Shown: positions 55,479-64,000, numbered from the stretch's first letter. The stretch is 64,000 nt of DNA from Hydrogenophaga sp. (GCF_019635465.1 NZ_JAHBZK010000002.1:62001-126000), one strand, 5' to 3'. Notes: generated by a model not told the origin, from the letters alone. Translations and numbers: made by a program.

Positions 55479-56363
55479 CTAGCGTCCCAGCCGATTCGAG
55501 CGCCATTGATCGAGCTGCCGTTGATCGTTGGCAGCCTCGGCTTCGATGGAATCCTGCGGCAACTGCTGTAGGCATTCTTCGAGCGACAAGGGTGGGTCTT
55601 GCGTGTCTTCGTTTCCGGGGCGGCGGGCGTGCTCACCCTGTGCGAATGGATTGCGAAAGCCCGGTGGGTCGGGCACGCAGTCGTCCTTGTAAATCGGGGG
55701 AATGTCCGACACGAAAGGCGAGAACGAGATGGTCTTCTCGAAGACAAGAGGCTTGCCCGTGGGGGTGGGTGGCAGCGGCGGCAGGGCTGCGATGGCCTGG
55801 CGCGCACGCTGCTCAGCCACGACGGACGTGCTCCACAAGGTGTCGAGCGCGACCAGCTTGCCGTCAGCTGCGATCGTGACCTTGAAGCGGACGATGCCCT
55901 GATCAGGCCCTTCCACCGCCGTGCCCATCATGCTGCGCACCTGGCGGCCCCAGTTGTAGCGATAGGCCTTGCTGTTCTTGAGCTGGTATCCAGCGGCGAA
56001 CGCCCAGTCCTGTGCCGTGGGGGCGGGGGGTGCATCCTGGCTTAGGCCAGGGCGCACCGGCGCGGGCGATTTGCGTGCGACATTTGCGCTGCGCGCGCTG
56101 CTGGGCACTGCCAGGTCCGATCGGGCAGCACGGGGCCCAGGCGCAATTTCCTGAGGTTCAGAAGGTGTTGGCAGCACCGCTACCTCGAGCACCGAGACAA
56201 GCGGCTGCGCTGGTTGCCCTGGATCGGCGGGTCGTGACCAGTCACCACCGACCCATGCCAGCACCATCGCGTGAATGGTCAGTGAGAGCACGACAGCTAC
56301 TGAGCGCCTGTGTCCGTCGGCCGCGTTTATATATCCGTGCTTGCTGATGCCGTTATTCACCAT
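55479..56363 (-). CDS. TonB-like energy transducer
   Basis: A 294-residue protein with an N-terminal anchor (RRSVAVVLSLTIHAMVLAWV), a Pro/Ala-rich linker and a C-terminal domain (YRYNWGRQVRSMMGTA, GIVRFKVTIAADGKLVALDTLW, RARQAIAALPPLPPTPTG) of TonB type. TonB proteins pass proton-motive energy to outer-membrane receptors. About 90 extra residues after the TonB fold (CVPDPPGFRNPFAQGEHARR and beyond) are unusual. No receptor or ExbBD genes are adjacent. The start is uncertain because no clear ribosome site is seen. Confidence 0.7.
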   Translation of the reverse strand: MVNNGISKHGYINAADGHRRSVAVVLSLTIHAMVLAWVGGDWSRPADPGQPAQPLVSVLEVAVLPTPSEPQEIAPGPRAARSDLAVPSSARSANVARKSPAPVRPGLSQDAPPAPTAQDWAFAAGYQLKNSKAYRYNWGRQVRSMMGTAVEGPDQGIVRFKVTIAADGKLVALDTLWSTSVVAEQRARQAIAALPPLPPTPTGKPLVFEKTISFSPFVSDIPPIYKDDCVPDPPGFRNPFAQGEHARRPGNEDTQDPPLSLEECLQQLPQDSIEAEAANDQRQLDQWRSNRLGR

Positions 56364-56454
56364 GGCATCATGTCACTTTTCCCATCGACGCAGGCACCGC
56401 CATCCAACGATGCCGCGAGCGCCTAGGTTGGGCCTCGGGGAGCCCGCAGGGCAG

Positions 56455-57744
56455 TCAGATGGAAGACCGATGCCGGGGTGCCGGCCAGTGCGGATGCTGA
56501 TCGTCGATCCAGAAGGCGTGGGCATGGTGGGTGCCGTCGTCGTGGTCGTGCTCGATCACCTCAGGATCGTCGGCAGGCCACACCCACCAGGCCACGCACA
56601 GCGCCAGCAGGACCGCCACCCCGAGCACGGCAAAAGTGGCGCGCATGCCCCAATGGGCACCGGCCCAGCCGGCCAGGGGATAGAACAACAGCCAGCAGGC
56701 GTGCGACAGCGCGAACTGGGCCGCAAACAGCGCCGGCCTGTCGGCCGGGTGGGCCGATCGGCGCAGCAGCCGACCCGAGGGTGTCTGCGCGACCGAGTAC
56801 GCAATACCGGCGACGCACCAGAGCGGCAGCAACGCGGCATAGCTTGTCACCCACATGCCTGCAGCCATCACGCCGCACAGCAGGGCCACGCCGCCCAGCA
56901 TGACCGGCCGGTCCGGCCAGCGATCGAGCAGGCGGGGCAAGCCGAGCGCGGCGGCCATGGACCCGGCGCCAAAGCTCGCCAGGGCCAGTGCAAGCGCGTT
57001 CTGCGGCAGACCCCATTGCGCCTGGACCAGCACCACGGTGTTGACAAAAACCATGGCGCCCGCTGCCGCGACAGCGAAGCTGATCGCCAGCAGGCCGCGA
57101 AGGCGAGGCGTGGCCAGGTAGATGCGCAGGCCGCGCGTGGTGCGGTCGTAGAAACCACGTCGCTCGGCACTGGCGGGGCTGGGCAGGGCCACGGACACCA
57201 CCAGCAGCGCCGATGCCAGGAAGCCCAGCACGGTACCGCCGAACAAGGCGTGGAAGGACATCACGCCCAGCAATGCAGCCGCCAGCATCGGGCTCAGCAG
57301 GCTCTCCAGGTCATACGCCAGGCGCGACAGCGAGAGCGCCTTGGTGTAGTCCTGCTCATCCGGCAGCACATCAGGAATCGTGGCCTGGAAGGTGGGCGTG
57401 AAGGCGGCAGAGGCTGACTGCAGCAGAAAGATGAGCAGGTAGATCTGCCAGATCTGGGTCACAAATGGCAGGCTCAACGCCACTGCCGCGCGCAGCAGAT
57501 CCAGCGTGACGAGCACCGTGCGCCGCGGCAGGCGCTGAGCCATGGCGGTGGTAATCGGCGCGATGCCCACATAAGCCACCATCTTGATGGCCAGCGCGGT
57601 GCCCAGCACCAGGCCGGCGCTCTGGCCAGCCAGCTCGAACGCCAGCAGGCTGAGCGCCACGGTGGCCAGCCCGGTGCCGACCAGCGCAATCGCCTGGGCG
57701 GCGAACAGATGCCGGTAGGTGCGATGGCGCAGGACGCTCAGCAT
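56455..57744 (-). CDS. nreB: NreB-like nickel MFS exporter
   Basis: A 429-residue MFS transporter with about twelve spans: HLFAAQAIALVGTGLATVALSLLAFELAG opens, and MAQRLPRRTVLVTLDLLRA is the A-motif-like loop. The C-terminus is His-rich (DDPEVIEHDHDDGTHHAHAFWIDDQHPHW), as in NreB of nickel-resistant betaproteobacteria. It likely exports Ni(II). ATG 57744 is used because the first span begins soon after it. It is 19 bp after the RcnR-like gene, matching the nreA-nreB arrangement. Confidence 0.8.
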   Translation of the reverse strand: MLSVLRHRTYRHLFAAQAIALVGTGLATVALSLLAFELAGQSAGLVLGTALAIKMVAYVGIAPITTAMAQRLPRRTVLVTLDLLRAAVALSLPFVTQIWQIYLLIFLLQSASAAFTPTFQATIPDVLPDEQDYTKALSLSRLAYDLESLLSPMLAAALLGVMSFHALFGGTVLGFLASALLVVSVALPSPASAERRGFYDRTTRGLRIYLATPRLRGLLAISFAVAAAGAMVFVNTVVLVQAQWGLPQNALALALASFGAGSMAAALGLPRLLDRWPDRPVMLGGVALLCGVMAAGMWVTSYAALLPLWCVAGIAYSVAQTPSGRLLRRSAHPADRPALFAAQFALSHACWLLFYPLAGWAGAHWGMRATFAVLGVAVLLALCVAWWVWPADDPEVIEHDHDDGTHHAHAFWIDDQHPHWPAPRHRSSI

Positions 57745-57763
57745 GGTTTCACCGTTCGCTCGG

Positions 57764-58048
57764 CTACAGGTAGCGTGTGATCTGCTTGAACTCGTCGAGC
57801 GAGGCGGCGGTTGGAGCCGCACCCTTCGCGCCGGCGATGGCGTGCTCGAGACAGTGGTCGATGTGGTCCTGCACCAAGGTCTTCTTGGCCTGCGAGATCG
57901 CCTTCTCGACGGCTTGCAGCTGCTGGGCGATGTCCAGGCATTCGCGGCCCTGCTCGATCATGTCGATCACGCTGTTGAGGTGACCGTGGGCGCGGCGCAG
58001 CCGTTTGATCAACGCGGGATGGGTTTCGTGGCGATGGGGGTGTGACAT
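57764..58048 (-). CDS. nreA: RcnR/NreA-type metal-sensing repressor
   Basis: A 94-residue all-helical repressor of the RcnR/FrmR/CsoR superfamily: MSHPHRHETHPALIKRLRRA, GHLNSVIDMIEQGRECLDIAQQL, QAVEKAISQAKKTLVQDHIDHC. The N-terminal His residues, Cys of RECLD and later His are candidate Ni ligands. It would release a C/G-tract operator on nickel binding. The operator-like C7 tract is at 58064. It is divergent from the His-rich exported gene and co-transcribed with nreB. Confidence 0.85.
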   Translation of the reverse strand: MSHPHRHETHPALIKRLRRAHGHLNSVIDMIEQGRECLDIAQQLQAVEKAISQAKKTLVQDHIDHCLEHAIAGAKGAAPTAASLDEFKQITRYL

Positions 58049-58055
58049 GCTCGGA

Positions 58056-58078
58056 CTATATCCTCCCCCCCAGGTTAA
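58056..58078. promoter_or_regulatory. RcnR-type operator candidate
   Basis: CTATATCC-TCCCCCCC-AGGTTA: a run of C flanked by short AT-rich arms, the layout of RcnR/DmeR operators. It lies between nreA (start 58048) and the divergent His-rich gene (start 58108), so it may control both. Confidence 0.45.
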
Positions 58079-58107
58079 GATCGCCCCCGATTCCGACCAC
58101 CCTGCGC

Positions 58108-58524
58108 ATGAGTCCACGTTCTCCAATCCCGACCTCACGCCCCACCTGGCTGGGCCGGGGCCTGCGCGTCTGGGTGCTGCTGACACTGCTTGTGGGGACC
58201 CTGGGCTCCTCGATCGGTGCCATGAACAGCCATGCGCTCGCGGTGCTCGATGCGGTGCGCTCAGCAGACATGCCGCACGGCGCCGACCAGCCGAACGCCC
58301 ATGATCATTCGAACAATCATTCGCACGATGACCTGTGGCTGGCCGACATCGAGGGGGCTGCGCACTCGCACCTTGGCGCCGACCACTCGCACGACAAGGC
58401 CCATGCCTTGCCGGTTCTGATCAGGCTGGCGAATGCTGCGCCATCCGGCTGGACGCGGCGCACCATCGCCTTGTATGAGCGATGGCCGGTGCATCGGCTG
58501 GAGCGACCTCCAAAGGCGGTATGA
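58108..58524 (+). CDS. His-rich exported protein
   Basis: A 138-residue protein with an N-terminal hydrophobic anchor (GLRVWVLLTLLVGTLGSSIGA) and a His/Asp-rich centre (HGADQPNAHDHSNNHSHDD, HSHLGADHSHDKAH). It probably binds Ni(II) in the periplasm. No domain is recognised. It starts the plus-strand nickel operon, with hupE 83 bp downstream. ATG 58108 is chosen so that the anchor is near the N-terminus. Confidence 0.65.
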   Translation: MSPRSPIPTSRPTWLGRGLRVWVLLTLLVGTLGSSIGAMNSHALAVLDAVRSADMPHGADQPNAHDHSNNHSHDDLWLADIEGAAHSHLGADHSHDKAHALPVLIRLANAAPSGWTRRTIALYERWPVHRLERPPKAV

Positions 58525-58607
58525 CGGCTGCGCTCTGAGCGTCGCCCGTTTCCGTCCTGGCTCGCCCGCAAAGGGCGGCCACCCGTACTTTCTTTTCAGG
58601 AGTTTCC

Positions 58608-59354
58608 ATGCCCGGCTTCTTCGAGCCGCGGCCGGCGCTTGCCCAACGGGCATTGCGCTGGCCAGCGGCCTTCTGGCTACCCCTCGCCTTGTTCGCGCTC
58701 GCGCTCATGGGCACAACCGCTGCGCTGGCCCACGGCGTCACCCAGGGTGACAAGGGCTACATACAGGAGATATCTGGTGTCAAGCTGCTGCCCTTCATCT
58801 ACCTGGGGGCCAAGCACATGATGACCGGCTACGACCACATCCTGTTTCTGTTCGGCGTCATCTTCTTCCTGTACCGGCTCAAGGACATCGGGCTCTACGT
58901 GAGCCTGTTCGCCATCGGCCACTCCACGACCATGATCCTCGGCGTGTACTTCAACGTCGGGATCAACGCCTTCCTGATCGACGCGATCATCGGTTTCTCG
59001 GTGGTCTACAAGGCGCTCGACAACCTGGGCGCCTTCCAGCGCTGGTTTGGCGTGCAACCCGACACCCGGGTGGCCACGCTGGTCTTCGGCCTGCTCCATG
59101 GCTTCGGTCTGGCCACCAAGATCCTCGACTACGAGATCTCACGCGATGGCCTGGTGCCCAACCTGCTCGCGTTCAACGTGGGCGTGGAGCTGGGTCAGTT
59201 GCTGGCGCTCGCGCTCATCCTGATCGGCATGAGCTACTGGCGCCGTACCGCCGGATTTGCCCGACACGCCTACACCGCCAACGTCGTGATGATGTCCGCC
59301 GGCTTCGTGCTGGTGGGCATGCAACTGGCGGGCTATGTTGTCTTCCACGCCTGA
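58608..59354 (+). CDS. HupE/UreJ-type permease
   Basis: A 248-residue membrane protein. A hydrophobic first span ending LAHG is followed by GAKHMMTGYDHILFLFGVIFFLY, the HupE/UreJ_2 signature with the HxxxGxDH metal motif, and FGLLHGFGLA. HupE proteins move nickel; the nickel context supports this. Six to seven spans are seen. It is followed 19 bp later by the membrane-anchored protein. Confidence 0.85.
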   Translation: MPGFFEPRPALAQRALRWPAAFWLPLALFALALMGTTAALAHGVTQGDKGYIQEISGVKLLPFIYLGAKHMMTGYDHILFLFGVIFFLYRLKDIGLYVSLFAIGHSTTMILGVYFNVGINAFLIDAIIGFSVVYKALDNLGAFQRWFGVQPDTRVATLVFGLLHGFGLATKILDYEISRDGLVPNLLAFNVGVELGQLLALALILIGMSYWRRTAGFARHAYTANVVMMSAGFVLVGMQLAGYVVFHA

Positions 59355-59373
59355 ACCACATTCTCTGAACACC

Positions 59374-60099
59374 ATGTACAACAGTCCTGTTCCCACCACC
59401 GCCGAGCTGCCATCCTCCCGGCAGCTGCTGCGCTCCACCGTCATTGCCGCCGTTGCGGCCGCCGTCCTGCTGGTTACGGTCGTCTTCCCTGCCGAGTACG
59501 GCAAGGACTGGACCGGCGTTGGTCGCCTGCTTGGGCTGACCGAGATGGGCGAGATCAAGACCGCGTTGGCGCGCGAAGCCGCCGAAGAGGCCGCTGCCGC
59601 AGCGCAGCAGCGAGAAGACGACCACGCCCAGCAGCACGCCAGCGGCCAGGCACATGGGCATGACAGCGCCGCGGCCGAGTCGGCGCCCGCGCCTGCACCT
59701 TCTCAGCCCGCGCCACCCCTGGTCATGCCAGCAGCGCCTGCCCCGGCGGCCGCGCCTTCCGCCGCCAGCGCGTCCGCCGTGAGCGCTTGGCGTGACGAAC
59801 TGAGCCTGGTGCTCAAGCCCGGCGAGGGCACCGAGATCAAGCTGGTCATGAGAGAGGGTGAGAAGGCCTACTTTGCCTGGACAGTGCAAGGCGGAGTGGT
59901 CAACTATGACACCCACGGGGACGGCGGCGGTCGATCGATCAGCTACGTCAAGGGCCGCGGCGTTCCGTCAGACGAAGGCGAACTGGTGGCGGCGTTCACC
60001 GGTAACCACGGCTGGTTCTGGCGCAACCGTGGCAAACAGGACGTCACGCTGGTCCTGCGCACGCGAGGTGACTACAGCCAGCTCAAGCGGGCCAAGTAG
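59374..60099 (+). CDS. Membrane-anchored periplasmic protein
   Basis: A 241-residue protein with an N-terminal span (STVIAAVAAAVLLVTVVFPAE), then an Ala/Glu/His-rich linker, and a C-terminal beta domain (WRDELSLVLKPGEGTEIKLVM, AYFAWTVQGGVVNYDTHGDG, GNHGWFWRNRG). Proteins with this layout are encoded after HupE-like genes in metal-resistance islands. It probably binds metal or stabilises the transporter. Family unnamed. Confidence 0.7.
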   Translation: MYNSPVPTTAELPSSRQLLRSTVIAAVAAAVLLVTVVFPAEYGKDWTGVGRLLGLTEMGEIKTALAREAAEEAAAAAQQREDDHAQQHASGQAHGHDSAAAESAPAPAPSQPAPPLVMPAAPAPAAAPSAASASAVSAWRDELSLVLKPGEGTEIKLVMREGEKAYFAWTVQGGVVNYDTHGDGGGRSISYVKGRGVPSDEGELVAAFTGNHGWFWRNRGKQDVTLVLRTRGDYSQLKRAK

Positions 60100-60308
60100 T
60101 GCGGGTGGCCTGGAGCATCGCCAAGTTAACTTGACGTGGTCCAGGCCAAATCACGCGAATGTCGGTGACGCTCTAATCAAGCCGAAAAGGTGGATCAGAT
60201 GCGCGACACCGGTCTGAAGGCGCAATCCGATGGGCTTGCAGATGAGGCGGCTCTAGCAGACATCGGGATGCGGTCAGGCCGCAATCCCGTTCAGACCAAT
60301 TCGGTACT
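60100..60308. other. 209-bp gap
   Basis: Convergent interval between the membrane-anchored protein and the small Cys/His protein. I see nothing coding here. Confidence 0.4.
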
Positions 60309-60431
60309 TCAGTGGCAGTGATAGGGTTGGGAGCCAGAGTGGCAACCATTCTTGTCAGTGCCGCCTGAGTGCGCGTGAGCAAACGATGTGGCGGCCAACG
60401 CCACTACGAAAAAGGCCACTGCTTTCCTCAT
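60309..60431 (-). CDS. 40-residue secreted YHYH-type protein
   Basis: A complete 40-codon gene with an AGGAG site 7 bp before ATG. The signal peptide (MRKAVAFFVVALAATSFAHA) is followed by a 20-residue mature part: HSGGTDKNGCHSGSQPYHCH. The THSGGTDxNGCH...YHCH pattern matches small YHYH-type secreted proteins that probably bind a metal through Cys and His. It has its own ribosome site and lies at the end of the nickel region. Confidence 0.7.
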   Translation of the reverse strand: MRKAVAFFVVALAATSFAHAHSGGTDKNGCHSGSQPYHCH

Positions 60432-60908
60432 ATCCGTTCTCCTGTTCGGGTTGAAGTAACTCAGCATCTTCAAGTGTCGCCAGCGGAGCTAGAGCGACGA
60501 ACCATGAAGCCGCCCGTCCACACAACGGGCCGCCCGAAATCTAGAAGCATCAGTTGCTCGGCGATATCCCCAATATGTAGGAGCCACCATCGCTGATGTG
60601 AGAAAGTGGACATGCCTCCAGAATGATCGAGTCGGCTCGATTGGCTAGGAGTTGCATGACTGTGAGCGAACTAGCCGTCGCAGCGGCGAACGACCGAAAC
60701 GTCAGATAGAGCGCACATTCAGATGGGCAGATCGACCGGCAGCAATCGCTGCGAAGCAGAAGTCCACCGAATCGCGCGCATCGACGCGCTGACCGCTTTT
60801 GGGGTCAGAAACGGGTCACATACTCTGCAACTTACTGGCCTCAGGCACCATCGAAAGACGCACGCGGTTTCGGTCACCGCAGCTTGCCCCGTCTAACGCC
60901 CGTCCCCC
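60432..60908. other. 477-bp gap with no gene seen
   Basis: Region between the small secreted protein and the recombinase partner gene. No convincing coding sequence or strong hairpin. As the boundary between the nickel cargo and the right-hand recombinase module, it is a candidate place for a junction or attachment sequence. Confidence 0.4.
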
Positions 60909-61730
60909 TCAACCCATCGGCATTTCTCGTGCAGGTGCGCCCAGTAGCGTCCGGCCTCTTCCCCTAGCGATGGAGACGCGCATCTCGATTGCCGTTTTTG
61001 TGTGCGCGTGTCGAACCAGTTTGATGGATTCATCTTCGGACAGATCCATCAAGCGCAGAAGGAGCTTTCCTCCCATAGGTTGCGTGGAAGTTGACTCGAT
61101 CAGTTGAAGCATGAACCCCTTGCTATTCAGAATAGGCACTCCGCGGAGCAAGCAGGGCTGGCTCCAGACTGGGATGTCAGATGCTCCATGGTCCGCCAGT
61201 TCGAAGCACTCTCCGTCAACATCCACCTTCTCCATAGATGGCGGCAGTACAGCCTCTGTCGCTCGCTCGATCTCAGCTGCCGTGGCGATCGGCACGAGTC
61301 CCCTCGCCGGATCGTTGGTCATGCGCCGCGCCGCAGTTGAAAGTACGGGACGATCAATGATTGCGATCTCGTGGTCCTGACATTTAGCTCGCAAACGATT
61401 CCGCCACTCCGCAACGTCCTTCTCGAAGGCCTCGTCACTCGATAGGCAAACATAGCCCTCGAGCATCATGGGCACCAAGGTTTGCTGTGCAACCTCTCGG
61501 CAGACCAGCTCAACACATAGCGCTCCTTCCTGACTGGCGAAGCGGAAGTCGAGACAGGTGAAGAACAGCGCACCTTGCTCCTGGAGCATGATGACTACCC
61601 TATCCACCCACAGCCGTGCAGCATGCGCCTGTTGCGCCGCGGTTGAGCCTGTCACGATTTCGGAATCGTAGAGAGGTCGATGCATCCCAATCGACTCATT
61701 GCGAAGCGCGCGCTTCGTATCACGCAACAT
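60909..61730 (-). CDS. Recombinase-partner protein of unknown function
   Basis: A 273-residue soluble protein that overlaps the end of the recombinase gene by 11 bp. ATG 61730 has AGGAGC upstream. Segments include WVDRVVIMLQEQGALFFTCLDF and KLLLRLMDLSEDESIKLVRHA. No family is recognised. The tight overlap shows co-translation with the recombinase. A recombinase plus partner arrangement recalls multi-gene integrase modules such as the gamma-mobile-trio (GmtZ then GmtX), but I cannot confirm homology. Confidence 0.65.
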   Translation of the reverse strand: MLRDTKRALRNESIGMHRPLYDSEIVTGSTAAQQAHAARLWVDRVVIMLQEQGALFFTCLDFRFASQEGALCVELVCREVAQQTLVPMMLEGYVCLSSDEAFEKDVAEWRNRLRAKCQDHEIAIIDRPVLSTAARRMTNDPARGLVPIATAAEIERATEAVLPPSMEKVDVDGECFELADHGASDIPVWSQPCLLRGVPILNSKGFMLQLIESTSTQPMGGKLLLRLMDLSEDESIKLVRHAHTKTAIEMRVSIARGRGRTLLGAPAREMPMG

Positions 61731-63975
61731 TGCGCTGCTCCTGCAAAAGCTCTGCTTTGAGATGCGCCGCAAGGAACAACCCGGAAAAACCCTTCATCGA
61801 GTGGGCGCTGCCATCATGATCGGCATCCACAGTGCCTTGTTGCGCAATTTCCGAGCGAACCGATAGGTACAAGGGTGGCCTGCCGCCGCGCGGCGTCACG
61901 GAGCGAAGTTGCACATCAATGCCGAGCTCCTGGCGAATTTTGGCCAGCGCGTGCCTGGCGTTACGCTGGTTGTCGGCGGTATCGCCCACATAGTGAAGAT
62001 GCAGCGACGAGAGGTTCATGCCGCTCGCGCGGATGACGCGCACCAAGGAGATGAAGGCTGGATCCGCGACGACCGTAGGCAGGTAGATGTCGCAACCCAT
62101 CGATTGAAGAACATAGTCGCCCGCATTCACAACGTCATCGTCGCCCGCATGACGATCCAGGTACATCATCAAACGCTGCCACTTTTCGGAAAGCGCAGCA
62201 CGCATCACCGGCTCCCAGTGATTTGCCACGAGCCATGCCGCCTTGTTCTTCTCCAGCCTGCGTGGTGACACCACCGCGTGAGCGGAGCGACTCACCAGCC
62301 AGAGCTCGTGAAGTACCCGTGCCCAGTCTGCAACGTCAATACCGGCAAGGCGGGCGATATCCGTCGCGCGCTGATCGGCGTTCTGCGATGAACTCACCAA
62401 CATCAGCAAGCACTGCAGGAGAACTCGCGTTGTCAGCTCACGCGGGCGATAGCCACCCAGAGGCGAATTCGGTTCCTGAAGCGAAATGCCGTACACCTCG
62501 TCGGCCCCGCGCAGTGGCAACTTCGTGGCATACGCCTGAATCTCCTTCATGAGCAGACGTTGGCCGTCTGCATCACGAGTCCTCGCGCCAGCACGCGAGA
62601 GCTTCTTTCGCAGATTGGTATCCGACTTCGAGAGATGTGATTTCACTGATGCATGGCTGCGAGCAGTCCAGGCAGCCGCTGATTGCGTGCGAATCAGACC
62701 ATCATTGAGCAGTTGCTGGTCAACCCATACCCGAATACCTTGGCCGAACTGGTGCGTGTAGGTGGTGAACATCAAGTCGTTGGCCGCATGGCCTAGTTCG
62801 TTGGCGCGCCGGTCAAAAGGGTTCTCCTGCAGCAAGCCAAGGGTGCAGAAGTCGGTGTCGTTGCCGAAGCTGACCCAGGAATGGCGCAAGTCGTGAGGAA
62901 CCGATCGCGAATCGCCAGTGGCGCACTTCAGAAGAATCGACATCCACATCCGGATTTCGCTCTCGAACCAGATCGCGCCTGGCTGGTGTGGGTCGCCGAA
63001 CAGAAGATCGTTCCGTTCGGCCAGTTGCGAGTTGAGTCGTTGTCGTGCGTCTGGGGGCAATGCCAGTGACCGAGCTGGGTCTTCGGCGCGCAAGGTCATG
63101 GTTAGACCATGGCGCTTGGCAAGAAGCTCCATCAAGTAGCGGATCACACGCAGGTCTTTCGTATGCGTGAGTCGACGACTCTCCTTGGTTTTGACCCTGG
63201 GGTCTGAGCGCGTCGGATTCACGGCAACCTGCAGCCGGTCTTCGAAGAGGTGGAAGTTCTCAAGGCGCAAACGCAGTGCTTCGCCCATGCGCAAGCCGCA
63301 CTCTTTGGCAAGACCAATGAGAAGGCGTGTCATCGGGAGCGCTGGGCCCTGTTCGCCCTGCCTGATGCACTCGTCCGCCCAGTCCATTGCGCGAGTGGAT
63401 TCGTGCGGGAAGATGACTTGTGCACGCGGAGCGATGGAGCCCGTTCGCTTTTGAGCTCGCTGGAGTTGGGTGGGCTCAATGACCTCCTGAACAACGAGCA
63501 AGTCAAGAATCGCTTGACCCACCGCGCGCACGGAAGGCTTGTTCGATTCTTCTACGCTGGCGTGCACGTCCTCGATGCGCCGCACCAGTTCCTTGACGTC
63601 GATGTTCACCAGGTCCATGTCATGCACAGCGAGGAACAGCCGCTTGGCTGCTCCCGAAAAGTACCGGCCGATACTGGACATGGCGAGATGGTGCTCGTGT
63701 ACCCAGTTCAACGCCACCAAGTGCAGCGCTCTAGGCCAGTGGTGCGAATCGCCAATTCGAGGTCGCAGTGCCCTCAGATTGCGTGAGACAGTGGCGCGAG
63801 CTTCGGCCGTGCCGATCCCCGCGTGGGTGGCCCGTACGATGTCATCAACCAGATCGGCAGCTCTATCGCGGTCTGTGGCGGATCCGTTTACCGAGCTGGT
63901 GGCATGCAGCGGGTGTCTTAGGCGAGCTTGCGCAAGCTTCGCCTCGCTGATCGCCAGGGCCTCCTCGGTCTCCAT
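61720..63975 (-). CDS. Large tyrosine recombinase
   Basis: A 751-residue tyrosine recombinase. The catalytic residues are present: CGLRMGEALRL (Arg, about 228), a Lys in VKTKESRRLTH, VPHDLRHSWVSF (HxxR, about 362), ELGHAANDLMFTTYTHQF (His and Tyr, about 405). The catalytic core is central; about 340 residues follow it, longer than in ordinary integrases. ATG 63975 is 25 bp from the window edge, so an upstream overlapping gene is likely but not visible. The downstream partner gene is coupled. Confidence 0.82.
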   Translation of the reverse strand: METEEALAISEAKLAQARLRHPLHATSSVNGSATDRDRAADLVDDIVRATHAGIGTAEARATVSRNLRALRPRIGDSHHWPRALHLVALNWVHEHHLAMSSIGRYFSGAAKRLFLAVHDMDLVNIDVKELVRRIEDVHASVEESNKPSVRAVGQAILDLLVVQEVIEPTQLQRAQKRTGSIAPRAQVIFPHESTRAMDWADECIRQGEQGPALPMTRLLIGLAKECGLRMGEALRLRLENFHLFEDRLQVAVNPTRSDPRVKTKESRRLTHTKDLRVIRYLMELLAKRHGLTMTLRAEDPARSLALPPDARQRLNSQLAERNDLLFGDPHQPGAIWFESEIRMWMSILLKCATGDSRSVPHDLRHSWVSFGNDTDFCTLGLLQENPFDRRANELGHAANDLMFTTYTHQFGQGIRVWVDQQLLNDGLIRTQSAAAWTARSHASVKSHLSKSDTNLRKKLSRAGARTRDADGQRLLMKEIQAYATKLPLRGADEVYGISLQEPNSPLGGYRPRELTTRVLLQCLLMLVSSSQNADQRATDIARLAGIDVADWARVLHELWLVSRSAHAVVSPRRLEKNKAAWLVANHWEPVMRAALSEKWQRLMMYLDRHAGDDDVVNAGDYVLQSMGCDIYLPTVVADPAFISLVRVIRASGMNLSSLHLHYVGDTADNQRNARHALAKIRQELGIDVQLRSVTPRGGRPPLYLSVRSEIAQQGTVDADHDGSAHSMKGFSGLFLAAHLKAELLQEQRNVA

Positions 63976-64000
63976 GTCGATATCCCGTGTTACGAGTGAG

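Overview
The window is about 64 kb of high-GC DNA. Gene content (Cus-type efflux genes, CueR-type promoters, NreA/NreB, HupE, an IS3 fragment) suggests a betaproteobacterium, most likely Burkholderiales/Comamonadaceae. That placement is an inference from gene content, not a database match. Almost everything is accessory DNA: a genomic island or nested islands carrying mobility, defence-like and metal-resistance modules. I see no housekeeping gene, rRNA, tRNA or CRISPR array.

Layout. (1) 45-5984: a very large protein with two tyrosine-recombinase cores, on the minus strand. (2) 6836-11910: a bacterial ubiquitin-like conjugation locus. A plus-strand operon encodes Ubl, E2, a JAB-E1 fusion and a DUF6527 protein. 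A divergent minus-strand operon encodes a sigma-70-like factor, a small protein, a protein with the N-terminal active-site pattern of a proteasome/Ntn hydrolase, and a small acidic protein. This is the most interesting system in the window. (3) 12125-17863: a CoiA-like nuclease divergent from a membrane protein, an unknown gene, a TIR-DUF3298 protein, a RES-domain protein and a small XRE repressor. (4) 18015-25011: an excisionase-like protein and integrase behind paired operators, a protein with a C-terminal LAGLIDADG domain, an AAA+ ATPase, and a tandemly duplicated HAD gene whose second copy is truncated.

(5) 25035-54867: a large copper-resistance region. It has a YnfA-like protein, small exported proteins, a Cu(I) P-type ATPase with two heavy-metal-binding motifs, a long minus-strand cus/cop operon (CusA, CusB, CusC, CusF, cupredoxin, multicopper oxidase, TolC-like protein), the divergent copRS pair, and a P-type ATPase remnant. 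After these come a methyltransferase, cueR, copZ, two DUF2917 genes, a second CopA and a complete HAE1-type RND pump. Six promoter-like sites with the 19-bp spacer typical of MerR-family activators lie in front of these genes, one of them with a degenerate operator, which points to a CueR regulon. A CusR/CopR-like box lies between the two-component genes and the cus/cop operon.

(6) 54921-60431: an IS3 transposase fragment, a TonB-like protein, and a nickel module (NreB-like exporter, RcnR/NreA-like repressor with a C-tract operator, His-rich exported protein, HupE-like permease, membrane-anchored protein), followed by a 40-residue secreted Cys/His protein. (7) 60909-63975: a second tyrosine recombinase with an overlapping partner gene. 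Its upstream neighbour lies beyond the window. Recombinases at both ends and a third in the middle suggest repeated insertion into one site.
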